A stretch of 64,000 nt of DNA, from contig NZ_JARRIR010000001.1 of the NCBI RefSeq assembly GCF_029601685.1, forward strand, positions 310,001-374,000, in the 5' to 3' direction. Position 1 is the stretch's first letter; every line of letters starts with the position of its first letter. Below are positions 15,810-25,151 of this stretch, in pieces. The translations under genes were made by a program, and so were the position numbers. The DNA is from Metarhizobium sp017305935. Lineage in GTDB: Bacteria > Pseudomonadota > Alphaproteobacteria > Rhizobiales > Rhizobiaceae. Below the pieces are notes generated by a model that ran no database searches, was not told where the DNA came from, and was given only the letters and a program-made list of their open reading frames with translations.

Positions 15810-17129
15810 TCAGGCCGGGGCGGCGGCGCGCGGATGCAGGCGTGCCTTGACGGTGAGCGGATTGATATAGGGCTCCAGCCCCTTGACGGTGGAGATCAGC
15901 GCGCCGCGCATGTCCTGCACGGTGTCGAGCCCGGCCTTGATCATCGACTGGCGGGCGGCGTCGTTGGTCAGCAGGTAATGCACCGCCTTCACCAGCATCT
16001 CGACATCGCGCACCATGCGGGCGCTGCCATTGCGCGCCAGCCGCTGATAGGTGTCGCGGAAATTCTGCACATGGCCGCCGGAGAGCACGGCGCAGCCGAG
16101 CATGGCGGGCTCCAGCGGGTTCTGCCCGCCTTCGGCGAACATCGAGCGGCCGACGAAGGCGACTTCGGTCAGGCCGAGGTAAAGCCCCATCTCGCCGATG
16201 GTATCGCCGAGGAAGATATCGACATCGGGGGTCAGGGCATCGTTGCGGGTGCGGCGCGCCACCTTCAATCCCTTTTCGACCAGCGCCTTTTCCAGCTCGT
16301 CGCAGCGTTCGGGATGGCGCGGCACGACGATGGTCAGCAGGCCGTCGCGCTCCTTCAGCGTGCGATGCACGGTGGCGGCGGCCATTTCCTCGCCCTCGAA
16401 GGTGGAGATCGCCGCCCAGGTCTTGCGCGCGCCGATCTGGCCGCGATAACGCGCGAGATCCTCCGGGTTGTGCGGCGGCATGTCGTTGTCGACCTTGAGA
16501 TTACCGGAGACCATCACCGGCAGGGCGCCGAGATCGCGGAAGCGCTCGGCATCGACATCCGACTGGGCAATCACCAGCGCCAGATGCTCGAACAGCGCCT
16601 CGGCGATCGCGGGGCGCTTGCGCCAGCGGGCGAAGGAGCGATCCGACATGCGGGCATTCACCAGCACCTGCGGAATATGACGGCGGCCCAGTTCCATGAT
16701 GGTCGTCGGCCAGATCTCGGATTCGGCGATGATGGCGACATCCGGCTGCCAGTAATCGAGGAACCGCGAAACGGCGGGCTTGAGGTCGAGCGGCACGTAT
16801 TGATGCATGGCATCGGCGCCCAGCCGGCTTTCGGCAACCTTGGCGGAGGTGATGGTGCCGGTGGTCAGCACGACGTTGATTTCGCGGCGGCGCATCTCGC
16901 GGATCAGCGGCACCACCGCATTGGTCTCGCCGACGCTGGCCGCATGGAACCAGATCAGCGGCCCCTGCGGGCGCGGCAGGCTGGCATGGCCGAAGCGCTC
17001 GCCGCGGCGCGCCCGGTCTTCCTTGCCCTTGGCGGCGCGCAGCGCGAGATAGGGGCCGATCAGCGGATAGGCGACCATGCCTGCCCAGCGATAGCCGGTG
17101 AGTGCCGCGCGCGCCAGACCACTGCTCAT
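15810..17129 (-). CDS. waaA: 3-deoxy-D-manno-octulosonic acid (Kdo) transferase
   Basis: Transfers Kdo from CMP-Kdo to lipid IVA at the inner membrane. The 439-residue product has the N-terminal membrane anchor region with GPYLALRA, the catalytic glutamate segment IWFHAASVGETNAV, the nucleotide-sugar site IIAESEIWPT and the C-terminal GT-B half with EGGQNPLEPAMLG. The frame is open upstream to 17261, but the first 44 residues are not family-like; I chose ATG 17129, which begins MSSGLARAALTGYRW. It is followed by the HAD gene 32 bases on, then lpxK. The gene is also known as kdtA. Confidence 0.95.
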   Translation of the reverse strand: MSSGLARAALTGYRWAGMVAYPLIGPYLALRAAKGKEDRARRGERFGHASLPRPQGPLIWFHAASVGETNAVVPLIREMRRREINVVLTTGTITSAKVAESRLGADAMHQYVPLDLKPAVSRFLDYWQPDVAIIAESEIWPTTIMELGRRHIPQVLVNARMSDRSFARWRKRPAIAEALFEHLALVIAQSDVDAERFRDLGALPVMVSGNLKVDNDMPPHNPEDLARYRGQIGARKTWAAISTFEGEEMAAATVHRTLKERDGLLTIVVPRHPERCDELEKALVEKGLKVARRTRNDALTPDVDIFLGDTIGEMGLYLGLTEVAFVGRSMFAEGGQNPLEPAMLGCAVLSGGHVQNFRDTYQRLARNGSARMVRDVEMLVKAVHYLLTNDAARQSMIKAGLDTVQDMRGALISTVKGLEPYINPLTVKARLHPRAAAPA

Positions 17130-17368
17130 TGGCCGTCGCTCCGGCCCGCGCCCATCATCGCCTTCAAATGCCAACTCCCCAATGTCATCAGTCTTTTTCG
17201 ACGTCGTAAACGGATCGGTGCCGGTGCGGCGAAACGATGTGGGGGCGCGCCTGCGCCGCAATCCAGTCGTTTCCTTGTCCGGAGGATTTCCGCCGTCCCG
17301 AGGGACGTGTGGAAATGCCCCGGCCTGTCATGTCGGGCAGAACCGCGACAGCGATCCCGCCCAGCCCG

Positions 17369-17605
17369 TCATGCCTCGTCCGGAGTGAGGAGCTTGTGCA
17401 TGTGGACGATGAAATAGCGCATATGCGCGTTGTCGACGGTCTGCTGTGCCTTGGCCTTCCAGGCACTCAGCGCGGTCGCGTAATCAGGAAAGATCCCGAC
17501 GATGTCCAGATCCTTGAGATTGCGGAACTCGACCTTGGTGAGATCGTCCAGCTCGCCGCCGAATACCAGGTGGAGGAGCTGCTTCTTGTCGTTGGTTTGC
17601 ATCAT
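17369..17605 (-). CDS. DUF4170-family small protein
   Basis: A 78-residue protein of the DUF4170 family, restricted mainly to alphaproteobacteria: LLHLVFGGELDDL, then FRNLKDLDIVGIFPDYATAL and HMRYFIVHMHKLL. No membrane segment or signal. Start at the first of two adjacent ATGs, with AAGG five bases before it. Function unknown; it is regularly found between an inositol-phosphatase-like gene and waaA, as here, which hints at a link to envelope biogenesis. About 240 non-coding bases separate it from waaA. Confidence 0.85.
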   Translation of the reverse strand: MMQTNDKKQLLHLVFGGELDDLTKVEFRNLKDLDIVGIFPDYATALSAWKAKAQQTVDNAHMRYFIVHMHKLLTPDEA

Positions 17606-17672
17606 TTGCCTTTTCCCGAACTTCACTCCCTCGGCAAGTCACATGCGAGATTTTTCCCGAAAGGTCAACGTT

Positions 17673-18470
17673 TCAGATCCGCGTCAGATTGGCCAGCAGA
17701 TGCGGCAGAACCTCGGCGGAGGCTGCGCAAAGCGTATCGTGGGCGACGGTTTCCCGGTTGTAGGCGAGCGGCCTGCCCTCCAATCCCACCAGTTGCCCGC
17801 CGGCTTCGGCGAGAATGATGTCGGCGGCGGCCAGATCCCAGTCATGGGAGTTCTTCTTGACCAGCGTACCGTCGATGCGTCCGTCGGCGATCATGGCGAG
17901 CCGGTAGGCAAGCGAGGGCACATGGCGGATACGCTCGACCCCGGCGCGGAAACCGGGTTCGAAACGGGACACGATGTCTTCGGGTGCGGCAAGCTGCAGG
18001 CGGGCGCCGCGCACCGGCGCCGAAACGGAGATGGCCTTGCCGTTCTTCCAGGCGCCCGCGCCGGCCGCGGCCCAGAAATCCTCGCCGAGCGCCGGCGCGA
18101 CCAGCACGCCGGCCACCGGGACGGCGCGATGCACCACCGCGACGCTGACGCACCAGGTGTCCAGCCCGGCGATGAAGGCGCGGGTGCCGTCGATGGGATC
18201 GACCACGAACAGCGTCTCGCAGCCGAGGCGGGCGGCATCATCTTCGGTTTCTTCCGACAGCCAGCCGTAATTCGGCCGGGCGGCGCGCAGAATCTGCGCC
18301 AGCTTTTCGTTTGCGGCGAAATCGGCGGCGCTGACCGGCGAACGGTTCTCGTTCTTGTACCAGACCTCCGGCGATTTGCCGAAGAAGCCCATCGCGACTT
18401 CGCCGGCGGCGCTGGCGGCGGCGCGAATGAGATCGAGATCCTCCGCCCAGGAGCCGGCCGCATCGCCCAT
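17673..18470 (-). CDS. Inositol monophosphatase-family phosphatase (CysQ-like 3'(2'),5'-bisphosphate nucleotidase)
   Basis: A 265-residue metal-dependent phosphatase with the family motifs WLSEETED (metal-binding glutamates), VVDPIDGTRAF (signature 1) and HDWDLAAADIILAEAGG (signature 2), in the expected order. The PVSAADFAANEKL segment and the overall length favour the CysQ/Hal2 branch, which turns 3'-phosphoadenosine 5'-phosphate into AMP, but an inositol phosphatase role remains possible. The start ATG overlaps the pmbA stop by one base (TGATG), so translation is coupled. It lies upstream of DUF4170 and waaA on the same strand. Confidence 0.88.
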   Translation of the reverse strand: MGDAAGSWAEDLDLIRAAASAAGEVAMGFFGKSPEVWYKNENRSPVSAADFAANEKLAQILRAARPNYGWLSEETEDDAARLGCETLFVVDPIDGTRAFIAGLDTWCVSVAVVHRAVPVAGVLVAPALGEDFWAAAGAGAWKNGKAISVSAPVRGARLQLAAPEDIVSRFEPGFRAGVERIRHVPSLAYRLAMIADGRIDGTLVKKNSHDWDLAAADIILAEAGGQLVGLEGRPLAYNRETVAHDTLCAASAEVLPHLLANLTRI

Positions 18471-19816
18471 CAAAGGCCCGCCAGCGTCATGCCCTCGATG
18501 GCGAGCGTCGGGGCCGCGATCGAGAAGCTGTAGTCGATGTCATCGGCCGGCGTGACCTTGAGGAACATGTCCTTGAGGTTCGAGGCGATGGTGACCTCGG
18601 CGACCGGAAAGGCGAGCTCGCCGTTCTCGATCCAGAAACCGGTGGCGCCGCGGCTATATTCGCCGGTGACCATGTTGACCCCCTGTCCGATCAGTTCGGT
18701 GACGTAAAGGCCGGTGCCGACCGAGGCGATCAGTTCCTGCGGCGTCCGGCTGCCCGGATCGAGCAGGAGATTGGTGGAGGCGGGATTGACGAGATTGCCG
18801 CCGCGCACACCGCGCCCGTTGGTCTTCAGGCCGAGCTGGCGGGCGGTCGAGGTCGACAGGAACCAATGCTTGAGAATGCCGTCCTCGACCATGGCGAGCC
18901 TGCGGCCGGTGACGCCCTCGCCGTCGAAGGGCCGCGAGGCGGAACCGCGACGGATCAGCGGATCGTCGGTGAGGCTGATACCCGACGCAAGGACTTGCTT
19001 ACCCATCATGTCACGCAAGAAACTGGTCTTGCGAGCGACGGACGCGCCGTTGATCGCGCCGGCAAGATGGCCGACGAAACCGCGCGCCACGCGCGGATCG
19101 AAGACGACGGTGACGTTCTTCGCGGTCGCCACCTGGCGCGGGTTCAGCCGCTTGACCACCCGCTCGCCGGCGCGCCTGCCGATCTCGGGGGCGCCGTCGA
19201 GATCGGCGTAATAGAGGCGGCTGTCGAAATCGTAGTCGCGCTCCATGCCGGTGCCTTCGCCGGCGATGACGCTGACCGAACGGCCGAAACGCGAGCCGGC
19301 ATAGCTGCCGGAAAAACCATGCGAGGTGACCAGCACCAGCCCGCCCATGCCGGCGGAGGCCGAAGCGCCCGCCGAATTGGAGACGCCGGAGACATCGAGG
19401 GCGGCCGCTTCGGCCGCCAGCGCCGCCTCGGTCAATTCCTCGGCCGACACCTCCGTCGGATCGAACAGGTCGAGATCGGGATAGTCGCGGGACAGATCGG
19501 CCTCGTCGGCAAGGCAGGCATAGGGGTCTTCCGGCGAGACGCGGGCCATGGCGACGGCACGCTCGGCGATCGCCCGGAGATCGGCGCCGGGCGTTGCCGA
19601 GACGCTGGCGACCTTGTCGCCGACAAAGACGCGCAACGAGAAATCGTCGCTTTCGGAGGCATCGACGCCCTCGACCTTGCCGAGACGAACGCTGACCGAG
19701 CGAGCGCGCGAGCGCACCACCACGGCATCGGCCTTGTCGGCGCCGGCGGCGCGGGCAAGCTCGATCAATTCGGCGGCACGGGACAGAAGCGGGGCAGAAT
19801 CGATTTCAGAAGACAT
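18470..19816 (-). CDS. pmbA: TldD/PmbA-family metalloprotease-like protein
   Basis: A 448-residue member of the TldD/PmbA family; the PmbA (TldE) partner forms a heterodimeric protease with TldD that processes modified peptides such as microcin B17 and helps degrade CcdA. The features are RSRSVSVRLGKVEG-like N-terminal pattern, VTSHGFSGSYAGSRFG in the middle and the C-terminal GQGVNMVTGEYSRGATGFWIE segment typical of the subfamily. It lacks the HExxxH zinc site of TldD, as PmbA does. Start at ATG 19816 with AAAGG about eight bases upstream; the frame is open 13 codons further. Divergent from the Kef-type antiporter and first gene of the lipid A cluster. Confidence 0.9.
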   Translation of the reverse strand: MSSEIDSAPLLSRAAELIELARAAGADKADAVVVRSRARSVSVRLGKVEGVDASESDDFSLRVFVGDKVASVSATPGADLRAIAERAVAMARVSPEDPYACLADEADLSRDYPDLDLFDPTEVSAEELTEAALAAEAAALDVSGVSNSAGASASAGMGGLVLVTSHGFSGSYAGSRFGRSVSVIAGEGTGMERDYDFDSRLYYADLDGAPEIGRRAGERVVKRLNPRQVATAKNVTVVFDPRVARGFVGHLAGAINGASVARKTSFLRDMMGKQVLASGISLTDDPLIRRGSASRPFDGEGVTGRRLAMVEDGILKHWFLSTSTARQLGLKTNGRGVRGGNLVNPASTNLLLDPGSRTPQELIASVGTGLYVTELIGQGVNMVTGEYSRGATGFWIENGELAFPVAEVTIASNLKDMFLKVTPADDIDYSFSIAAPTLAIEGMTLAGL

Positions 19817-19932
19817 GATTTGGCCTTTCGTTCCGGTTCCATTTATTGTGCGCATCCAAAAGCATCAAGGGCAAGGCGGCCGATTCCCCCGCGCCTGCCC
19901 TTGCAGACGCCATACCAAACGAGACGAAACCC

Positions 19933-21741
19933 ATGTCATCCGCCCATCCCGTGTTTTCCGAAGCCCTTGTCCTGCTCGGCGGCGCGGTCGTTTCCGCGCC
20001 GCTGTTCAAGAAGCTGGGGCTCGGCACCGTGCTCGGCTATCTCGCCGCCGGCGTCGTCATCGGCCCCCTCCTCGGCCTCATCCATGACGGCGAGGACATA
20101 TTGAGCGTCGCCGAACTCGGCGTCGTCTTCCTGCTGTTCGTCATCGGCCTGGAACTGAAACCCTCGCGGCTCTGGCAATTGCGCCGCGATATCTTCGGGA
20201 TCGGGCTGGCGCAGGTGCTGGTGAGCGGCGCGGCGCTGTTTGCGCTGGCGCTCGTCTTCGGGGTCGAATGGAAGGCGGGACTGGTCGCCGGTTTCGGCCT
20301 CGCGCTCTCCTCCACCGCCTTTTCGCTGCAGATCCTCGGCGAATCTGGCGATCTCAACACCCGCTACGGGCAATTGTCCTTCTGCATCCTGCTGTTCCAG
20401 GATCTGGCGATCGTGCCGCTTCTGGCGCTGATCACCATTCTCGACGGCGGCGTGGACAGCAGCGGCTCGCCGCTGCAAAGCTTCGCCATCGCGGTGGCGG
20501 CGGTTTCGGTGACGGTGCTGGCCGGCCGCTTCCTGCTGACGCCGCTATTCCAGGTCATCGCCCGCACCGGGGCGCGCGAGGTGATGATCGCCGCCGCCCT
20601 GCTCGTCGTCATCGGCTTTGCGACGCTGATCCAGGCGGCAGGCCTATCGATGGCCATGGGCGCCTTCCTCTCCGGGGTGATGCTGGCCGAATCCTCCTAT
20701 CGTCACGAACTGGAAGCCGATATCGAGCCGTTTCGCGGCATCCTGCTCGGCCTGTTCTTCATCGGCGTCGGCCTGTCGCTCGATCTCGCCGTCATCCTGG
20801 ACAAGGCGGCGACCATCCTGATCGCCGTGCCGGCGGTGATGCTGCTCAAGGGGCTGGTGATCTACGGCGTCTGCCGCGCCGGCGGCTCCAGCCATAACGA
20901 TGCCGTGCGCATCGCCTTCCTGCTGCCGCAGGGCGGCGAATTCGGCTTCGTGCTGTTTACCACCGCTGCGGCGCATTCGTTGATGTCGAATGCCGACGCT
21001 TCATTGCTCGCGGCCATCGTCACGCTCTCCATGGCGCTGACGCCACTGGCGGCGCGCCTGTCGCGGCGCTTCCTCACCGGAGAAGCGCATGAGGAGATGG
21101 ACGAGGATTTCGAGGGCGCCGGCTCCGATGTGCTGATGATCGGCTTCTCGCGTTTCGGCCAGATCGCCTCGCAAATTCTCCTGGCCGGCGGGCGTGACGT
21201 CACCGTCATCGATTTCTCGGCCGACCGCGTGCGCCAGGCCTCGAGCTTCGGCTTCCGCATTTATTTCGGCGACGGCACCCGCAAGGACGTGCTGCTGGCC
21301 GCCGGCATCGAGAAGGCCAAGCTGATCGCCGTCTGCACCCACAAGCCGGAAATCACCGACCGCATCGTGGCGCTGATCCGTTCGGATTTTCCGCAGGCTC
21401 AGCTTTTCGTCCGCTCCTACGACCGCGTCCACACCCTTTCGCTGCGGGCGCAAGGGGTGGATTACGAATTGCGCGAGACGCTGGAATCGGGTCTGCTGTT
21501 CGGACGGCGCACGCTGGAGGCTCTGGGGCTCGGCGAGGAACAGGCCACCGCCATCGGCGACGACATCCGCCGCCGCGACGAGGAGCGCCTGGTGCTGCAG
21601 GCGACCGACGGCCTGCAGGCCGGGCGGCACATGCTCTTTTCGCGCCCGGTCAAGCCGGAGCCGCTGCTCAAGCCGAAACGCCAGGTGGACGACTACGACG
21701 AAATGCCCGATCCGGCCGTCGAGGATGCCGCCGCATCATGA
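19933..21741 (+). CDS. Kef-type monovalent cation:proton antiporter (CPA2)
   Basis: A 602-residue inner-membrane transporter with about 12-13 hydrophobic segments in residues 5-380 (Na/H exchanger domain; LGLGTVLGYLAAGVVIGP and FSLQILGESGDLNTRYGQ are typical of KefB/KefC). It also has a cytosolic TrkA-N/RCK Rossmann domain (about 395-515, starting DVLMIGFSRFGQIASQILL) that binds NAD(H) or glutathione adducts. It likely exchanges K+ for H+. Start at ATG 19933; the frame is open to 19846, but the extra residues are not family-like. Its last 6 bases overlap the end of the convergent patatin gene. A separate KefF/KefG ancillary protein is not adjacent. Confidence 0.92.
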   Translation: MSSAHPVFSEALVLLGGAVVSAPLFKKLGLGTVLGYLAAGVVIGPLLGLIHDGEDILSVAELGVVFLLFVIGLELKPSRLWQLRRDIFGIGLAQVLVSGAALFALALVFGVEWKAGLVAGFGLALSSTAFSLQILGESGDLNTRYGQLSFCILLFQDLAIVPLLALITILDGGVDSSGSPLQSFAIAVAAVSVTVLAGRFLLTPLFQVIARTGAREVMIAAALLVVIGFATLIQAAGLSMAMGAFLSGVMLAESSYRHELEADIEPFRGILLGLFFIGVGLSLDLAVILDKAATILIAVPAVMLLKGLVIYGVCRAGGSSHNDAVRIAFLLPQGGEFGFVLFTTAAAHSLMSNADASLLAAIVTLSMALTPLAARLSRRFLTGEAHEEMDEDFEGAGSDVLMIGFSRFGQIASQILLAGGRDVTVIDFSADRVRQASSFGFRIYFGDGTRKDVLLAAGIEKAKLIAVCTHKPEITDRIVALIRSDFPQAQLFVRSYDRVHTLSLRAQGVDYELRETLESGLLFGRRTLEALGLGEEQATAIGDDIRRRDEERLVLQATDGLQAGRHMLFSRPVKPEPLLKPKRQVDDYDEMPDPAVEDAAAS

Positions 21742-22575
21742 GCGGGCCCACTTTTCGAATTCGAGGTCGAGGGCGCGCTTCAGCTCGTCCTTGACGACCG
21801 CCGTTTCGGCCAGAATCTGTCGCGCCTTCATGAAATCGAGCACCCTGAAACGGTTGACCGGCGGGCGCAGAAAGATATGCGGCGGCTGCAGCCGCAGCTT
21901 CATGGAAATCGCCGCCTGCATCATCAACTGACCGGCGCCGAACAGGCTGTCGACGCGGTTCGGCACATGGGTTCCGTCCCCTTCCGGCGCGCCGACGACA
22001 TCGACGCCGATGACGATATCGGCATGCGGCATCAGGTGCTCGTAGGGCACGGGATTGAAGATGCCGCCATCGATCATGATGCGACCTTCGACCGTCACCG
22101 GCATGAACAGCGCCGGAATGGCGGCGGAGGCGGCGAGCGCCGGAAACAGGTCGCCAGCCTCGAGCACGACTTCCCGCTGCCCGTAATAATCGGTGGCGGA
22201 GACGTGCAGCGGGGTGGGCAGAGCCTCGAAACTGCCTGGAACCTGCGCCGGCAGGAAGGCGCGCAGGATGCGCTCCAGATCGAACTGCCCCAAGCGGAAA
22301 CCGCGCCCCATGGCCGCGCGCATCGAGGGCGGGCGCAGGCTCCACAGGCGATGGGCGACCACCGCCTTGCGGCCAAGGGTGGAAAGCGTGTGCTCGCGGA
22401 TGTCTTCGCCGCGCATGCCCGCCGCCATGCCGGCCCCGACAATGGCGCCGATGGAAGCGCCGGCGACGCGCACCGGGCTGAGGCCGAGCTCATCCAGCGT
22501 CTCGACGACGTGGATATGGGCGAGACCGCGCGCGCCGCCGCCGCCGAAGGCGACGGCTACCGTTGGACAGGTCAC
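21736..22575 (-). CDS. Patatin-like phospholipase
   Basis: A 279-residue serine lipid hydrolase of the RssA/YchK-like patatin group. The oxyanion loop GGGGARG (11-17), the nucleophile elbow GASIG with S41 and the DGG motif with D169 (MIDGGIFNPVPYEHL) form the Ser-Asp dyad. There is no signal peptide. The end overlaps the Kef gene convergently. The start overlaps the last 4 bases of rsmD (ATGA), so it is translated with the rsmD/pseudouridine-synthase operon. The lipid substrate is unknown. Confidence 0.92.
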   Translation of the reverse strand: MTCPTVAVAFGGGGARGLAHIHVVETLDELGLSPVRVAGASIGAIVGAGMAAGMRGEDIREHTLSTLGRKAVVAHRLWSLRPPSMRAAMGRGFRLGQFDLERILRAFLPAQVPGSFEALPTPLHVSATDYYGQREVVLEAGDLFPALAASAAIPALFMPVTVEGRIMIDGGIFNPVPYEHLMPHADIVIGVDVVGAPEGDGTHVPNRVDSLFGAGQLMMQAAISMKLRLQPPHIFLRPPVNRFRVLDFMKARQILAETAVVKDELKRALDLEFEKWARS

Positions 22576-23129
22576 GGCGCGTAACGATAAAAATGCATCT
22601 TCGTATCGCCGAAGGTGCGGTTTTCAAGGAAGCGGAAGGCATCACTGAGCGCCGGCACGACATCGGCGCGCTCTTCGAGGATGCAGAGCGCCTGGGGTTG
22701 CAGCCAGCCGCCGGTATGCGCCGCCTCGAAGGCCTTCTCGCCGGCGCCCTGGCCATAGGGCGGATCGGCGAACAGCAGATGAAACGGCTCGGCCGTGCCG
22801 ACGCCGCCAAGCTTGGTGGCGTCGCGGCGCAGCATGCGGGCCCGGCCATGCAGGCCGAGCGCCTCGATGTTTTCCCAGAGCAGGCCCCGCCCCTCGACGC
22901 TGCTCTCGACGAACAGCGCTTGGCGGCAACCGCGCGACAGGGCCTCCAGCCCGACCGCGCCGGTGCCGGCGAACAGGTCGATCACCCGCGTGCCGTCAAG
23001 GCTTTCCGGGTAGGCGTGGGAGAGGATATTGAACAGGCTTTCGCGCGTCCGGTCCGTCGTCGGGCGAATGGCATTCGACTGCGGCGTGGCCAGAGCGCGG
23101 CCCCGAAATTCACCGCCGACGATCCGCAC
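22572..23129 (-). CDS. rsmD: 16S rRNA (guanine(966)-N(2))-methyltransferase
   Basis: Methylates G966 of 16S rRNA in the assembled 30S subunit. The 185-residue protein has the family start MRIVGGEFRGRAL, the substrate segment RPTTDRTRESLFNIL, the S-adenosylmethionine site DLFAGTGAVGLEALSRG (51-67) and the catalytic DPPY (122-125). Normal length. Its first 20 bases overlap the end of the pseudouridine synthase gene, and its last 4 overlap the patatin start, forming one translationally coupled unit of RNA-modification genes with patatin. Confidence 0.95.
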   Translation of the reverse strand: MRIVGGEFRGRALATPQSNAIRPTTDRTRESLFNILSHAYPESLDGTRVIDLFAGTGAVGLEALSRGCRQALFVESSVEGRGLLWENIEALGLHGRARMLRRDATKLGGVGTAEPFHLLFADPPYGQGAGEKAFEAAHTGGWLQPQALCILEERADVVPALSDAFRFLENRTFGDTKMHFYRYAP

Positions 23130-25083
23130 CGCGCGTCATGCCCTTTCCGCCGCCATTGCCTCTGCCACCGCCCGGCTTGCCGCCGAAGGGGCGATCCCCG
23201 CCCGAAGGACGGTCCGAGCGCGGCTTGCCCGCGCCGGGCTTGCCGCCAGATGACTTTCCGCCACCCGGTTTGCCGCCGAAGGATTTCCCACCGCCAGGCT
23301 TGCCGCCGAAGGGCTTGCCGGTGCCCGCGCCTTCCCGGCTCTTGAACGGCTTGTCCGAGCGGAACGGGCGCTCGCCACCCTCGGGGCGGTCGCTGCGGAA
23401 CGAACGGGCGGGACGCTCGCCGTCACCGAAGGAGCGCTCGCCGCGCGGCTTGCGATCGTCGAATTCGCGCGGCTTGCGGTCACCAAAATCCCGCGGCTTG
23501 CGGTCGCCGAAGTCGCCACGCGGCGGGCGATCGCCAAAATCGCGGGGCTTGCGGTCGCCGAAATCGCGGCCACGGCGCGGGGCATCGGCCTCGTCGCGGC
23601 TGCGCGGGGCCGGCGCCTCGGCGCGGATCCAGTCGCGGTCTTCCTCGGCGCGATTGACCAGCACGCGCGGGCCGGCAGCGGCGCCACGCGTCATCGGCCT
23701 TCCGCCGCCCTTGCGGTCGGGATCGTGCTTGGTCGTGGTGCGGGTGGGCTGGCCATCCTTGGTACGGCCGAAACGCTTGGTGGCCGGCGCGCCTTCGGGG
23801 CGCGGACGCGGCGCGCGCTTCTCGGTCGCGGCCTCGCCACCCTGCTTGGCGGCCTTTTCGGCCACGGGCCGGGCGCCGGGCGCCATCCAGACATTGGAGG
23901 TGCGCGGACGCGTCAGGGGGGCGCTGCGCTTTTCGCGGTCGCCGCCGAATTTCTGGTCGCGATCACCGCCGAAACGTTTTTCGCCGCGCTCCTCTCGGCG
24001 GGTGTCTAGGCGTCCAAGCGCCTTTTCGCGGCGGTCACCGGGCTTTTCGCGATAGGGTTTTTCGCCGCGCGGCCCCTCGTCGCGGGATTTGTCGCCACGC
24101 GGCCTATCGGCGCGTTCGGCCTTCCAGCCGGCCGGGGCCCGTTCTTCCTCTTCCGCCTTCTCCGCTTCGTAGATCGGCGCTTCGAAATTGGCGTTGGAAT
24201 CGGCAATCAGGCGGGGGCCGAGCTGGTCGCGCAGCGTCTTGCCGCGCACTTCCAGCGCCTGCGCCTCCGGTAGGTCGGCGAGCTGGAACGGGCCATAGGA
24301 AATGCGGATCAGGCGGTTGACCTCGAGGCCGATGGCGCCGAGCACGTTCTTGATCTCACGGTTCTTGCCTTCGCGCAGGCCCATGGTGATCCAGACATTG
24401 TGTCCTTGCGTGCGGTCGAGGGTCGCCTCGATGCCGCCATAGAGCACGCCGTCGACGGCGATGCCGTCCTTGAGCCTGTCGAGCGCCGCCTGGTCGATGG
24501 CGCCATGGGCGCGCACGCGGTAGCGGCGCAGCCAGCCGGTCGCCGGCAGTTCGAGCACGCGGGCGAGACCGCCGTCATTGGTGAGCAGCAGCAGCCCTTC
24601 GGTGTTGATGTCGAGGCGGCCGACGGACATGACGCGCGGCAGGCCTTCCGGCAGGTTGTCGAAGACGGTCGGGCGTCCTTCGGGATCGGCATTGGTGGTC
24701 ACCAGGCCGGCCGGCTTGTGATAGAGCCAGAGACGGGTGCGCTCGATGCCGCGGATCGGCATGTCGTCGACCTCGATGCGGTCGGCGAGCGTCGCATTGA
24801 CGACCGGCGTGTCCAGCACCTTGCCGTTCAGCTTCACCCGGCCTTCCATGATCATCCGCTCGACATCGCGGCGCGAGGCGACGCCGGCGCGCGCGATCAG
24901 CTTGGAAATACGCTCCGCCTTGTCGGATGCGGGGGCGGCATCCTCCGCCTTCGGCTTGGCCGAAAAACTCTTAGCCGGACGCTCCGCGCCCTTTGCGGCG
25001 GATTTGAAGCTCCGCTCGCCGTGTTTCTTGTCGCTGCCGGGACGCTTCGCCCCGCCCCGCTGGGGCTTGTCTTTGAAAGTCAT
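23110..25083 (-). CDS. rRNA pseudouridine synthase (RsuA/RluB family) with long low-complexity tail
   Basis: A 657-residue protein. Residues 1-55 are a basic Lys/Gly-rich lead. Residues 57-105 form an S4 RNA-binding domain (RISKLIARAGVASRRDVE). Residues about 118-290 are the catalytic domain with the aspartate D158 in SVGRLDINTEGLLLL and the GKNREIKNVL segment. It probably isomerises a uridine in 23S rRNA as RluB does. From about residue 320 the protein is a ~335-residue Arg/Gly/Asp/Lys/Pro-rich tail, predicted disordered, with tandem units related to DFGDRKPR and then GGKPGGGKS. The total is about twice the size of RluB in other bacteria. It overlaps rsmD by 20 bases and is divergent from tadA. 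Confidence 0.9.
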   Translation of the reverse strand: MTFKDKPQRGGAKRPGSDKKHGERSFKSAAKGAERPAKSFSAKPKAEDAAPASDKAERISKLIARAGVASRRDVERMIMEGRVKLNGKVLDTPVVNATLADRIEVDDMPIRGIERTRLWLYHKPAGLVTTNADPEGRPTVFDNLPEGLPRVMSVGRLDINTEGLLLLTNDGGLARVLELPATGWLRRYRVRAHGAIDQAALDRLKDGIAVDGVLYGGIEATLDRTQGHNVWITMGLREGKNREIKNVLGAIGLEVNRLIRISYGPFQLADLPEAQALEVRGKTLRDQLGPRLIADSNANFEAPIYEAEKAEEEERAPAGWKAERADRPRGDKSRDEGPRGEKPYREKPGDRREKALGRLDTRREERGEKRFGGDRDQKFGGDREKRSAPLTRPRTSNVWMAPGARPVAEKAAKQGGEAATEKRAPRPRPEGAPATKRFGRTKDGQPTRTTTKHDPDRKGGGRPMTRGAAAGPRVLVNRAEEDRDWIRAEAPAPRSRDEADAPRRGRDFGDRKPRDFGDRPPRGDFGDRKPRDFGDRKPREFDDRKPRGERSFGDGERPARSFRSDRPEGGERPFRSDKPFKSREGAGTGKPFGGKPGGGKSFGGKPGGGKSSGGKPGAGKPRSDRPSGGDRPFGGKPGGGRGNGGGKGMTRGADRRR

Positions 25084-25151
25084 TTGCTGTTTGCCTTGGT
25101 TTTGGCTGTCGTATCAGGTCGCGCGGCTTCGGTTAAGAGGGAAATAGAGGC

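Noticed and set aside
15771..17417. Long + strand frame opposite waaA
   Set aside because: waaA and its operon neighbours explain the minus strand; the + frame is rich in Gly, Arg, His and Asp as antisense shadows are.
23250..23640. Tandem DNA repeats suspected to be a CRISPR or satellite array
   Set aside because: They encode in-frame amino-acid repeats of the pseudouridine synthase tail; unit lengths vary and there are no spacers.
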